This document shows, piece after piece, positions 30,569 to 39,434 of a stretch of DNA of 64,000 bases. This DNA comes from JBGTFE01 sp036403235 (lineage in GTDB: Bacteria > Acidobacteriota > Blastocatellia > Pyrinomonadales > Pyrinomonadaceae). Within the stretch, counting starts at the first letter, position 1; the number at the start of each line of letters is the position of its first letter. The notes beneath the pieces were generated by a model. That model did not search any database. It was given only the letters and a program-made list of their open reading frames with translations, and was not told the DNA's origin. Location: positions 62,001-126,000 of the forward strand of contig DASWRI010000036.1 of NCBI GenBank assembly GCA_036403235.1, in the 5' to 3' direction. Position numbers and translations under genes: made by a program.

Positions 30569-32089
30569 TTATTTTTCCGCCAAAACCAGAAACGCCTTCA
30601 AATTCTGCGCTTCGAACGTTTTCGGCTCACCGATTTTGTAGCCCTTTTGAATAAAATTTTGCAGCGGCGGCCGGGTCGGGTCAAATTCCTTGTCGCGAAA
30701 CGCAATCCAGAATCTTTCGCCTTCAATTCCGCTTTCGTCCGTCGCCGTGATTTTATCAAATTCGCGCGGCAGAAAATACGATTTGTCCTCGACGACTCCT
30801 TTGATATTTTTTACTTCCGCGATTTGAACCCGTTCGCTCGCGCGCATCGCAAACCAGAAATGATAAGCGACCAAATCTTCAAAAACATAGATTTTCTGCG
30901 GCTCGTGCGTGTCAATCGACGCGGCGAGATTTTCCCAGCCGCACCATATAAATTTCGGCGGCGCACTTTTTATCTGGAATATAAAAGCCGCCGCAAACAG
31001 CGTAACGAGAAGCGCAAAAGCGCTTAGACGAGCCGTTTTGTCGCTGATTTTATTTATAAAAACGGCCGTCAAAATCGCGACCGGCGCAAATACTATCGAG
31101 AGATGCCTGGTTCCCCAAATCGAATACGGAAAAATCCAGCTCGCCGCAAACGCCAGCAAAATTGGAACGCTTACAAAAATCGAAAGCAGGATAAAATCGC
31201 GCTTTTCCGTCTCGCTTTGATTTCGCCAGTCGTAAAGATAAAAAATCTTGGCCGCTGTGATTATCAACAAAATCGGAACGGAAATATAAAAATTCGACGA
31301 TTTATCGATGCTGCTCGCCTGAAAATAAAACGGCTCAATCAAATTGAAAACAAACTGGATAATCGTCGCCGCGTTCGGTTTTGAAATCCAGCCGATATTC
31401 TGTGCCAAATCCGAACTGGCGCGGCTCGCCTGCCAGACGGCGAAAATCCACGGCGCGAAAGCGAGCAGGTTGACGCCGAGCATGACGAGAATCTGCCTGA
31501 TTTTTATGCGCTGCAAAATCAAAATCGAGGCGACTTCCGATAAAACGACAAACCAGCCGAAATAATGCGTATAAACCAGCAAAACGTTGATTAAAGTTAA
31601 AATCCAGAAGCTTTTGCCGAGATTCAAAAAACGCACGAAAAGCCACATCGAAAAGAGCGAAAGGCACAACAGAAGGCTGTACATGCGGACTTCCTGCGCG
31701 TATTTGACGAGCGCTCCGTTTACAGCCAAAAAAGCCAGAGCGAGCGCAAATGCCGGATAATCCAGTTTCAGACCGCGGCACAGAAGATAAAGCGGCACGA
31801 GCGCGACGCACGAGAAAAATACGGGGAACAATCTGAGCCAGAAAAGACTTTCGCCGCCGGCCGCAATCCAGAGTTTGAGCAGAGCGTAAAAAAGCGGCGG
31901 GTGAATCAAATCGGCGGCGACGAACGAAAAAAGATTATTCCAATCGTGCTCGGCGGCGTGGACGCTGAAAATCTCGTCGAACCAGAGACACGAATCGGTC
32001 AGATGCCAGAGGCGTAGCAGAATGTAAACAAGACAAATTGCGGCGAGGACTGCAAGCCATAATTTTTCGTTTAATTTCGTCAATCTCAA
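30569..32089 (-). CDS. GT39-type membrane glycosyltransferase (PMT/ArnT-like)
   Basis: 506 residues with about ten membrane spans. The first loop carries the acidic motif CLWFDEIFSVHAA, and HPPLFYALLKLW follows, as in dolichyl/undecaprenyl-phosphate-sugar-dependent transferases. The soluble C-terminal part (about 400-506) is extracytoplasmic. It would transfer a sugar from a lipid carrier to a protein or glycan. The acceptor cannot be told. Same direction as cysteine dioxygenase upstream. Confidence 0.87.
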   Translation of the reverse strand: MRLTKLNEKLWLAVLAAICLVYILLRLWHLTDSCLWFDEIFSVHAAEHDWNNLFSFVAADLIHPPLFYALLKLWIAAGGESLFWLRLFPVFFSCVALVPLYLLCRGLKLDYPAFALALAFLAVNGALVKYAQEVRMYSLLLCLSLFSMWLFVRFLNLGKSFWILTLINVLLVYTHYFGWFVVLSEVASILILQRIKIRQILVMLGVNLLAFAPWIFAVWQASRASSDLAQNIGWISKPNAATIIQFVFNLIEPFYFQASSIDKSSNFYISVPILLIITAAKIFYLYDWRNQSETEKRDFILLSIFVSVPILLAFAASWIFPYSIWGTRHLSIVFAPVAILTAVFINKISDKTARLSAFALLVTLFAAAFIFQIKSAPPKFIWCGWENLAASIDTHEPQKIYVFEDLVAYHFWFAMRASERVQIAEVKNIKGVVEDKSYFLPREFDKITATDESGIEGERFWIAFRDKEFDPTRPPLQNFIQKGYKIGEPKTFEAQNLKAFLVLAEK

Positions 32090-32121
32090 AAATCTCTTAT
32101 CCCTTTCAAATGTCTTTGATT

Positions 32122-32691
32122 TTACAATTTCACGCCGTCGCAGAGCTTGCCGCCGACGCTCGTGTAAAAAAGCGGAACTTCAGCGAATTTACCGGTTTCC
32201 AGACAATACGAAAGGCATTTGTCGAAAGGTTTCGAATAAATATGAAGGCTGACGGCGCGCTCGTCAAATTCGGGCAGATTCAGGATTTGATGAATCGGCT
32301 CTTCGAGCTCGACCTTCGAAGCGAGACAGTTTGAAAGCTCGAAACGGTCTGATTCTTTTAATTTACAGAGGCCTTTTGCTTCGTCGATTTCGACAATCGA
32401 AAAATTCTGGCCGCGCAGACGCCCGAGCGGAACGGTCATCCAGCAGCGCTGCTCGGCGTGGTTGTGAACGCGCGACGCCTGCCCTTTTTCCCAGCAGAGC
32501 GTCATCATCTCGAAACGCTCGTCCTTATAAATCAAATTTCTCGTGTAACATCGCTCGCTCCAGAAAAAATACGGTTCGAGCGACGCGACGTCAACCGGAT
32601 TTTCCGCCAGAAATTGATAAACGTTATCGCAGTTAAAATCTTCGTACGGGATTTTGCAAAGTCCTTCAATAAGTTTTTCGACTCGAATCAT
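32122..32691 (-). CDS. Cysteine dioxygenase, type I
   Basis: Oxidises cysteine to cysteine sulfinate with non-haem iron. 189 residues, cupin fold. The iron ligands are in RVHNHAEQRCWMTV (two His) and ALSLHIYSKP-like VSLHIYSKPF (third His). The Cys of the Cys-Tyr crosslink is not obvious, as in many bacterial forms. Neighbouring genes are unrelated. Confidence 0.9.
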   Translation of the reverse strand: MIRVEKLIEGLCKIPYEDFNCDNVYQFLAENPVDVASLEPYFFWSERCYTRNLIYKDERFEMMTLCWEKGQASRVHNHAEQRCWMTVPLGRLRGQNFSIVEIDEAKGLCKLKESDRFELSNCLASKVELEEPIHQILNLPEFDERAVSLHIYSKPFDKCLSYCLETGKFAEVPLFYTSVGGKLCDGVKL

Positions 32692-32723
32692 ATTTCTATT
32701 AAGCCCTTAAAAACCGCAAAAAA

Positions 32724-33851
32724 TCAAAACAATCCGTTGTAAAAAACTCTTTTCACCTGTGTTCTGGCGCATTTCCCGTCGGTCAAAGCATCGCCCGTGT
32801 CCTTGCAGCAGGGTTGAACGTGCGAGCAGCTCAAACCGTCTTTCATCAATTTGCCGAGCGTGTCCTGTCCGAGCGCTGACGGGTGAAAACAATCGCAGCA
32901 CGAAATTTGCTCGGCGTTGAAGCGATAATTCCAGGCGGCGTCGCTGTATAAAAATGTCGTTCCGGCGGCCTTCGTCGCGCCGCCGATTGTTTCGCCGCCG
33001 ATGGTGATGACGGCCGAATGTCCGCCGTCGGAAATCGTCGCATATTCGGCTGAAACGCGTTTCAAAATATCGCGAATTCCCTTCAAAGTCGTGTAGGCGT
33101 CGGCGATTCGCGCCGGCGAGCAGTCCTGCGTCAGAGAGCCGCAGATGCCGTTGCCGTTGCCGAAAACCGTTCCGAAAACGCCGCTCGCCGACTGCCATAA
33201 AAACTGGCAGCTGCCGCCGAACTGGCAATTCGTTTTCGTCGCGAAATTGCAAAGCTGAGACGCGCGAACCGGCGCGGAGACGGCGATTCGCGCGTCGGGC
33301 ACGGTCATTAAAACGTCGAGACCTTTGCGAAACTCGCGCTCGAACGCGTCGGGCTTGGTGCGGCAGTAGTTGTTCGGGTCCTGGTCGGGGCTGGCGCAGG
33401 AAGCGTTTGTTTTGTTGATTTTTCCGCCGCAAACGTCGTTGTGGCCGAGAAAGACAACGGCCAGCCGCGAAGCGTTTTGCGAATTTAAGTAAATCTTGAT
33501 GAGGTTTGCCTGCGCGAGAAAATCCGAAAGCATCTGCGCGCCCGAAACGGCGTGATTGGTCGCCGGAGCAAAAACGCTCGTATTCATTTCGCACTCCATG
33601 CGTTCGAGCACGCTGTACACGTTTTCGCTTCCCGCGCCGCAGAAAGTCGAGCCGTGCGTGTCGCTGGTCAGCCAGTTGTATTGCTCCTGGTCGCCGTTCG
33701 AGCACGGAAAAGTGCTGCGCGCGTTAAAGCCTTTGGTGATGCTGTCGCCCGCTACATCGATGGCCTGAATGCTCATCTGCGCGTTTGTCTGCAAAGAAAA
33801 AACGTGCAGAACGGTCAATGCGGACAGAAAAAGGGACAGAAGTTTTTTCAT
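32724..33851 (-). CDS. Secreted SGNH/GDSL hydrolase
   Basis: 375 residues with a signal peptide ending NAQ (about residue 24). Block I IDVAGDSITKGFN contains the nucleophile Ser, block III FLGHNDVCGGK carries the Asn, and the C-terminal CDCFHPSALGQ holds the Asp/His pair. Eight or more cysteines (such as CASPDQDPNNYC and CSHVQPCC) suggest disulfides outside the cytoplasm. Likely esterase or lipase on a polysaccharide or lipid. Confidence 0.9.
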   Translation of the reverse strand: MKKLLSLFLSALTVLHVFSLQTNAQMSIQAIDVAGDSITKGFNARSTFPCSNGDQEQYNWLTSDTHGSTFCGAGSENVYSVLERMECEMNTSVFAPATNHAVSGAQMLSDFLAQANLIKIYLNSQNASRLAVVFLGHNDVCGGKINKTNASCASPDQDPNNYCRTKPDAFEREFRKGLDVLMTVPDARIAVSAPVRASQLCNFATKTNCQFGGSCQFLWQSASGVFGTVFGNGNGICGSLTQDCSPARIADAYTTLKGIRDILKRVSAEYATISDGGHSAVITIGGETIGGATKAAGTTFLYSDAAWNYRFNAEQISCCDCFHPSALGQDTLGKLMKDGLSCSHVQPCCKDTGDALTDGKCARTQVKRVFYNGLF

Positions 33852-33903
33852 TCAAAAAATCTCCCGAAAACAAGTCTAAAAAATTGTAAAATTTTGAAAC
33901 CTT

Positions 33904-35844
33904 CTAATTGTTCTGCGATTTTCGCAAAAAGTCAACGAATTCGGGGACGTTTCTGGTCAAGCCGGGAAATGTCGCAATCGTTTTCCCGTCGGCGTCCAAA
34001 ATCGCGTAATACGGCAGAGCGACGGTTTTATAGGTCAGCTCCTGAAACTGTTGCTGGCGCTCGAAAATCTCGCCTTCGCCGTCGGTGTAAAGCCTTGCGA
34101 GCACGAATTTGCCCATTTCCGCCTCGACTTCTTTTTTCGGAAAAACGTTCGCTTCCATCCAGCGGCAGTTGGTGCAGGTGTAGCCGGTAAAATCGACGAA
34201 AACGCGCTTATTTTCGGCCTTTGCCTTTGCTTTGGCGGCGTCAAAATCGTTTGTAATCCAGCTCAATTCCCGGTCTGATTTGCCGAAAATTTTTGATGAA
34301 GCGTTTTCCAAATCGGGCGGCAGAAAAGATTCAAGCTCGCCGAGCTTCGCGCCGAAAAGCCCGGTCAAAAGATAAAAGCTTATCGAGAGACTGAAAATCG
34401 CCGACATGACGCGAAACGCGCCGATGCGTTCGGGTTTTGAATCGTGCGGAAGCTGGAATTTTCCGAGAAGATAAATCGCCAAGACGATGCCGATGGCAAT
34501 CCAGATGGCGAGCACGAACGGGCGCGTAAAAATTCCCCAATGCCAGATTAAATCGACGTTCGAAATAAACTTCATCGCCGCCGCGACTTCGAGAAAACCC
34601 ATCGCGACCTTGACCGAATTCATCCAGCCGCCCGCTCTCGGCAGCTGTGAAATGAGCTGCGGCGCGAGCGCGAGGATAAAAAACGGCAGCGCGAAAACGG
34701 TCGAAAAAGCGAGCATCCCGACGAGCGGCATCAGCCATTCGCCCTGCGCCGCCGAAACCAGAATCGTTCCGACAAACGGCGACGTGCATGTAAAAGAAGT
34801 CAGCGTAAACGTCAAACCCATCAGCAGAGCGCCAATGACGCCGCTTCCCTCGCCTTCCTTGCTGCGCGTCAGATTGTCGAGCTTTGTCAAAACTCCGGTC
34901 GGAATCTGGATTTCATACGCGCCGAACAGATTAAAGGCGAAAAACAGAAAAATCGAGGTGATGATTAAATTCACCCACGGATTCGCCGCAAAAAGATTTA
35001 TGCCCGCCGCGCCGACAAAAATGGCGAGAAGCATTCCGAGAATCGTAAAAGTCGCGATGATTCCGATTGAATAAACCGATGCCAGCTTTATCGCTTTGGC
35101 GCGGCTGTGGCTCGCGTGATTTGTAAAATACGAGACCGTAATCGGAATCATCGGAAAAACGCACGGCGTCAAAAGCGAAAGCGCGCCCAGAGAAACGGCA
35201 ACCAGCAGAAAAGACCATAAATCGGTGGTCGTTGGTCGGCGGTCGTTGGTCGGTTGATTGTTGGAAGAATTTAAGTTTGAATTTGAATTCGTCTGGTTTT
35301 CACTGACCACCGGCGGCTGACCACCGACCACTGTTTTTTTCGCGTCTTCAAACCCGGCAAACGTCACCTTGACCGTTTTCGGCGGCAGGCACGACGTGTC
35401 GTTGCAAGCCTGAAAACGAACGTTTAGCGCCAAATCATCGGCTTTTGCATCGCTCGACGCCTGCACGGGCAGATTAAATTCCGCCTGTTTTTCAAAAAAT
35501 TTCGTTTCGAGCGGCTTGTCGTCAATTAAAAAATTTGTGTCCGATTTTGTAATCGGCGCGGGCGAAGTGATTTTCCCGTCGATTTTGAACGGCGTGTTTT
35601 CGACGATTTTTATGCTCGTCGCGACCGGCCCGCCTGCGGGCTGTTCGAGCGCGTAGAGATGCCAGCCGTCCTCGATTTCGGCCTTCAGCGCGGCCTTAAA
35701 TTTTTCGCTCGCTTTTAGTGTTTTGCCTTTCGCGTCCGATTCGAGAGTCCATTTGACCGGATTCTGAGCAGATGCGGAATTGACAAAAACGAAAATGAGC
35801 GCCAAAAGCAGAAGAGAATAAATTTTTACGGATAAAAAACGCAT
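33904..35844 (-). CDS. dsbD: Thiol:disulfide interchange protein DsbD
   Basis: Passes electrons from cytoplasmic thioredoxin to periplasmic thiol proteins. 646 residues. Signal peptide; N-terminal beta domain with paired Cys (ACNDTSCLPP); about eight spans with the redox cysteines LTPCVFPM and TSFTCTSPF; C-terminal thioredoxin domain GYTCTNCRWME. Between the N-terminal domain and the first span is an Asn/Ser/Thr-rich linker (NSNSNLNSSNNQ, then TNDRRPTTTD) encoded by an ACTGACC-type hairpin element. Confidence 0.94.
   Translation of the reverse strand: MRFLSVKIYSLLLLALIFVFVNSASAQNPVKWTLESDAKGKTLKASEKFKAALKAEIEDGWHLYALEQPAGGPVATSIKIVENTPFKIDGKITSPAPITKSDTNFLIDDKPLETKFFEKQAEFNLPVQASSDAKADDLALNVRFQACNDTSCLPPKTVKVTFAGFEDAKKTVVGGQPPVVSENQTNSNSNLNSSNNQPTNDRRPTTTDLWSFLLVAVSLGALSLLTPCVFPMIPITVSYFTNHASHSRAKAIKLASVYSIGIIATFTILGMLLAIFVGAAGINLFAANPWVNLIITSIFLFFAFNLFGAYEIQIPTGVLTKLDNLTRSKEGEGSGVIGALLMGLTFTLTSFTCTSPFVGTILVSAAQGEWLMPLVGMLAFSTVFALPFFILALAPQLISQLPRAGGWMNSVKVAMGFLEVAAAMKFISNVDLIWHWGIFTRPFVLAIWIAIGIVLAIYLLGKFQLPHDSKPERIGAFRVMSAIFSLSISFYLLTGLFGAKLGELESFLPPDLENASSKIFGKSDRELSWITNDFDAAKAKAKAENKRVFVDFTGYTCTNCRWMEANVFPKKEVEAEMGKFVLARLYTDGEGEIFERQQQFQELTYKTVALPYYAILDADGKTIATFPGLTRNVPEFVDFLRKSQNN
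35222..35335. repeat. ACTGACC-type hairpin element B, in frame inside dsbD
   Basis: Left arm of iterated GGTCGTTGGTCGG, an AT-rich centre, and a right arm with ACTGACCACCGGCGGCTGAC and CACCGACCACTG. The right arm matches elements A and C. It lies within the dsbD frame and encodes the linker between two domains. Confidence 0.8.
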
Positions 35845-35911
35845 TTTTACAAATCAAAGTATATGAAGTAACGGCTCGAAAAAGCAATTTACTGTTTCAA
35901 TATTATAAATT

Positions 35912-36202
35912 GGCGGCTTCACTCTATTTTTAAGCGGCGAAAGCTGCCGTTCGGGCAGCTTTACCGACAGTTTTGGTGACTTCAGCTAGAGCTTAGATGG
36001 CTTCAGCCGCCGTTCCGGTAGCTTTACCCACCGTTTTGACGGCTTAACCGAGTCTTGCGGCGGCTTTACTCGCCGATTCGGTCGGTCACACTATCCCGCA
36101 GGGTAGGTTTACTATCCCTGAGGGTTGGCTTACCGACCGTTCGGGTTAGTTTATCCGACCGTTTTACTGGCTTCACCTACCCGAAAGACGGGCGTTCGCT
36201 AT
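35912..36202. repeat. Tandem array 2: about 13 degenerate units of 21 (22) bp
   Basis: Units share the pattern GGCTTTACC-N-ACCGTTTTG with much variation; at least nine consecutive units are exactly 21 bp and the last two are 22. It lies between the divergent dsbD and pdhA genes, about 135 bp before pdhA. The consensus is unrelated to arrays 1 and 3, but the period is the same. No ORF of substance. Confidence 0.8.
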
Positions 36203-36336
36203 CTTTCAATATCAAAACCTACTTTTTTCACTGCTTTGCACAAACCGTAATCTATTTCGTATAATTTTAAGAAAGATTAGCGTTGTAATCTTTACAAAAA
36301 ACCGCAGATTTTAAACGAAAATGCGGTACGGAGGTT

Positions 36337-37485
36337 TTGATTTTGTCAAAAACAGCAACTCGCCAGGAAAAAGAAACGAAAACGACCAGGCCTTCCGGCA
36401 ACGGAAGAAGCAAAAACGCTTCGAAAAATTCGGAAGAGCTAAAAAAACACGTGACCGATACGGTCAACGCCAAAGAAGCGCACACCGAATATAATAGACG
36501 CAAAAAGTCGCAGCTGGGTTTAATAAAGAATACGGACAAGGCGCTTCTCCGGGAGATGCTTTACCAGATGACGCTCGGCAGAATTTTCGAGCAGAAATGC
36601 GCGGAAGTTTACCGCATCGGAAAAATCGGCGGTTTCTGCCATTTGTATATCGGTCAGGAAGCCGTCGCCGTCGGCTCGATGATGGCGCTGAAAGAAGGCG
36701 ATTACGTTATTTCCGCCTACCGCGAGCACATGCAGGCGATGGTCGCCGGCATCAAGCCCGAAGCCGTTATGGCCGAGCTTTACGGCAAAGCGACCGGCTG
36801 CGTCAAAGGCAAAGGCGGCTCGATGCATATGTTTTCCCAAGAAAAAGGATTTTTCGGCGGTCACGGCATCGTCGGCGGTCAAATCGGCGTCGGAACGGGA
36901 ATGGCCTACGCGCAGAAATACAAAGCGACCGACAATGTAACCATCTGCTTTTTCGGCGAAGCGGCGGTCAATCAGGGAATATTTCACGAATCCCTGAATA
37001 TGGCGCAATTGTGGAAGCTTCCCTGCATATACATCTGCGAAAACAATCAATACGGCATGGGAACTTCGCAGAAACGCGCGATGGCCCTCAGCAACATCGC
37101 CGGAAAAGCCGACGCCTTCGGAATGGCCAACGAATTTGTCGACGGAATGGACGTTATGGCCGTCCGCGACGCGACCTTACGAGCAATCGAGCGAGCGCGC
37201 ACGGAATCTCTGCCGACGCTTCTCGAAATCCGCTGTTATCGCTATATGGGACACTCGATGAGCGACCCCGGAAAATATCGCACGACCGAGGAAATCAAAA
37301 AATACCAGGAGCGTGACCCGGTTGTGCTTTTCAAGGATTCATTAAAGGAAGCAAAAATTTTCGGCGACAGGGATTTTGAAGAAATCGAAAACGAAGCGCG
37401 GGCAAAAGTCGATGAAGCGGTAAAATTTGCCGACGAAAGCCCTCTGCCGGATGCGAGCGAATTGTTTACGGACGTTTACGCTTAA
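36337..37485 (+). CDS. pdhA: Pyruvate dehydrogenase E1, alpha subunit
   Basis: Thiamine-diphosphate-dependent decarboxylation of pyruvate, in complex with PdhB and E2. 382 residues from TTG 36337 (TTG 36343 also possible), preceded by GGAGG. The first 55 residues are a basic, low-complexity extension. Then come GFCHLYIGQEAVAVG, HMQAMVAG, GKGGSMHMFS, the thiamine motif CFFGEAAVNQGIFHE and RYMGHSMSDPGKYRT with phosphorylation-loop resemblance. First gene of a five- or six-gene operon. Confidence 0.93.
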   Translation: MILSKTATRQEKETKTTRPSGNGRSKNASKNSEELKKHVTDTVNAKEAHTEYNRRKKSQLGLIKNTDKALLREMLYQMTLGRIFEQKCAEVYRIGKIGGFCHLYIGQEAVAVGSMMALKEGDYVISAYREHMQAMVAGIKPEAVMAELYGKATGCVKGKGGSMHMFSQEKGFFGGHGIVGGQIGVGTGMAYAQKYKATDNVTICFFGEAAVNQGIFHESLNMAQLWKLPCIYICENNQYGMGTSQKRAMALSNIAGKADAFGMANEFVDGMDVMAVRDATLRAIERARTESLPTLLEIRCYRYMGHSMSDPGKYRTTEEIKKYQERDPVVLFKDSLKEAKIFGDRDFEEIENEARAKVDEAVKFADESPLPDASELFTDVYA

Positions 37486-37491
37486 ATTGAA

Positions 37492-37752
37492 ATGCCCTGT
37501 ATTAGCCAATTTTTCGGCATCGTTATTTATATGTATTTCAACGACCATGCGCCGCCGCATTTCCACGCGGAATATGGGGGAAATGAAGCGTTGTATGAAA
37601 TTCAAACTTTACGGATTTATGCTGGAAGATTACCGCGCCGGGCACATAATCTGGTTATTGAGTGGGCTGATTTGCATCGCGCAGAGTTATTGGCAGATTG
37701 GGAAAGAGCGAGAAGAAGCGAGCCGTTAGTCAATATTGAACCGCTTGATTAA
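37492..37752 (+). CDS. DUF4160 protein
   Basis: 86 residues. The motif FNDHAPPHFHAEYGG is the hallmark of DUF4160. The family almost always pairs with DUF2442, which follows 3 bp later, and the pair is often listed among toxin-antitoxin-like modules without proven activity. Inserted 6 bp after pdhA and before pdhB. Confidence 0.9.
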   Translation: MPCISQFFGIVIYMYFNDHAPPHFHAEYGGNEALYEIQTLRIYAGRLPRRAHNLVIEWADLHRAELLADWERARRSEPLVNIEPLD

Positions 37753-37755
37753 TTT

Positions 37756-38037
37756 ATGAAGTTAGTGAGAATTAAATCAGTAAAACCGCTCGAAAATTTT
37801 GTCGTCGAGTTGGAATTTACGGATGGAACAAGTCGTACTATTGACCTTGAACCATTTTTGCACGGCAAAATTTTTGAGCCTTTGCGGAATAGTTTGGAAA
37901 TGTTTCGGGCAGTAAAAGTTGACAAAAGAATGGGAACAATCATTTGGGAAAACGGCGCGGACATTGACCCCGACGTTTTGTATCACGGATTGAAACCCTC
38001 TTGGGCGGAAGAAAAAGAATTGGAATTGACAAAATAA
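37756..38037 (+). CDS. DUF2442 protein
   Basis: 93 residues. VKPLENFVVELEFTDGTSRT near the N-terminus, then the conserved IIWENGADIDPDVLY near the C-terminus identify DUF2442. Partner of the preceding DUF4160. Ends 3 bp before pdhB, so the pair is an in-operon insertion that leaves pdh reading intact. Confidence 0.9.
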   Translation: MKLVRIKSVKPLENFVVELEFTDGTSRTIDLEPFLHGKIFEPLRNSLEMFRAVKVDKRMGTIIWENGADIDPDVLYHGLKPSWAEEKELELTK

Positions 38038-38040
38038 TTT

Positions 38041-39024
38041 ATGGCACTGATGACAATCCGCGACGCGCTCAATCAGGCGCTGCGCGAGGAAATTTTAAGA
38101 GACGAAAACGTTTTCATAATGGGCGAGGAAGTCGCCGAATATGACGGCGCGTATAAAGTGACGCGCGGGCTCTGGAAGGAATTCGGCGATAAACGCGTCG
38201 TCGATACGCCGATTACCGAACTCGGTTTTGCCGCCGTCGGCGTCGGCGCGGCGATGGCCGGCCTGCGTCCCGTCATTGAGTTTATGACGTGGAATTTTTC
38301 GATTCTCGCGGCCGACCAGATTATCAATCACGCGGCGAAGATGCATTATATGTCGGGCGGACAGTTCAAAGTTCCGATTGTCTTTCGCGGCCCGAACGGC
38401 TCGGCTTATCAGGTTTCGTCGCAGCACTCGCAGGCGCTGGAAGCTTTTTACGCCAATTTTCCCGGCTTAAAAGTCGTCATGCCTTCGACCGCCGCCGACG
38501 CCAAAGGTTTGCTGAAATCGGCGATTCGCGACGATAATCCGATTGTTTTTCTCGAACAGGAAAGAATGTATGGCCTCAAAGGCGAAGTTCCCGAATCGGA
38601 GGATTTCACGATTCCGCTCGGCGTCGCCGACATCAAACGCGAAGGCGCGGACTGCACGATTGTCGCGCGCTCGATGACCGTTCCGCTCGCTTTGCAGGCC
38701 GCCGAACAGATTCAAAAAGATTTTGACGTGTCGTGCGAAGTCATCGACCCGCGCACGATAAAACCGCTCGACATCGAGACGATTATCAATTCGGTGAAAA
38801 AGACGAATCGGCTGGTCATCGCCGAAGAATCGCATTATTTCGCCAGCGTCGGCGCGGAAATCTCCGCCGAAGTGATGGAAAGAGCGTTCGATTATCTCGA
38901 CGCGCCCGTCAAAAGAATCTCGTGCGCCGAAGCGCCGATGCCGTATGCGAAAAATCTGGAAGAGCTGGCGCTGCCCGACGTTCCGAAAATCGTCGCGGCC
39001 GTCAAAGAAGTTTGCTATTTGTAA
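38041..39024 (+). CDS. pdhB: Pyruvate dehydrogenase E1, beta subunit
   Basis: 327 residues, transketolase-like fold. Features: MGEEVAEYDGAYKVTRGL, DTPITELGFAAVGVGAAMAG, GGQFKVPIVFRGPNG, QHSQALEAFYANFPGLKVV and the C-terminal AEAPMPYAKNLE. Forms the alpha2beta2 E1 with PdhA. Its stop overlaps the start of the next ORF by 1 bp. Confidence 0.95.
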   Translation: MALMTIRDALNQALREEILRDENVFIMGEEVAEYDGAYKVTRGLWKEFGDKRVVDTPITELGFAAVGVGAAMAGLRPVIEFMTWNFSILAADQIINHAAKMHYMSGGQFKVPIVFRGPNGSAYQVSSQHSQALEAFYANFPGLKVVMPSTAADAKGLLKSAIRDDNPIVFLEQERMYGLKGEVPESEDFTIPLGVADIKREGADCTIVARSMTVPLALQAAEQIQKDFDVSCEVIDPRTIKPLDIETIINSVKKTNRLVIAEESHYFASVGAEISAEVMERAFDYLDAPVKRISCAEAPMPYAKNLEELALPDVPKIVAAVKEVCYL

Positions 39025-39416
39025 TGGATAAAAAGGAAGCGAAACAAAATTACAAATTAAATCCGCCGGCGATGGGCGTTTTTCAGATTCGCAATCTGAC
39101 GAACGATAAAGTTTTCGTCAGTTCATCAACGAATCTTGCCGGAATTTTTAATCGCCACGAGTTTCAGTTGAAAATGAACGGTCACCCGAACAAATCGCTG
39201 CAGATGGACTGGAACGAGCTCGGCGCGGAAAATTTCGCTTTTGAAATTATCGAAGAGCTCGAATCGCGCGAAAATCTCGACGACAAGGCGGAACTGACTT
39301 TTCTCGAAGATTTGTGGCTCGAAAAACTCGAGCCTTACGGCGAGCGCGGCTATAACGAGCGCAAAAAGACGCGCGAAGAACGTTTGCGGATGATTTCCGA
39401 CAACAAAAAATTGTAA
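39024..39416 (+). CDS. GIY-YIG-like nuclease-fold protein
   Basis: 130 residues, ATG at 39024 overlapping the pdhB stop codon (TAATG). The N-terminal GVFQIRNLTNDKVFVSSSTN resembles a GIY-YIG core, with a long helical part containing ELTFLEDLWLEKLEPYGERG. The catalytic Tyr pair is partly replaced (GVF and VFV), so activity is doubtful. Translational coupling to pdhB is clear. A role in the PDH complex is unlikely. Confidence 0.7.
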   Translation: MDKKEAKQNYKLNPPAMGVFQIRNLTNDKVFVSSSTNLAGIFNRHEFQLKMNGHPNKSLQMDWNELGAENFAFEIIEELESRENLDDKAELTFLEDLWLEKLEPYGERGYNERKKTREERLRMISDNKKL

Positions 39417-39434
39417 ATTTTATTTTTTAAAAAT

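Noticed and set aside
32707..33705. A 332-codon open frame on the minus strand within the SGNH hydrolase gene
   Set aside because: Arg-rich shadow frame; the overlapping frame has signal peptide, catalytic blocks and normal composition.
35222..35335. Frameshift or pseudogene in dsbD and lysA caused by repeat insertion
   Set aside because: Both inserts keep the reading frame and all downstream catalytic motifs are intact.
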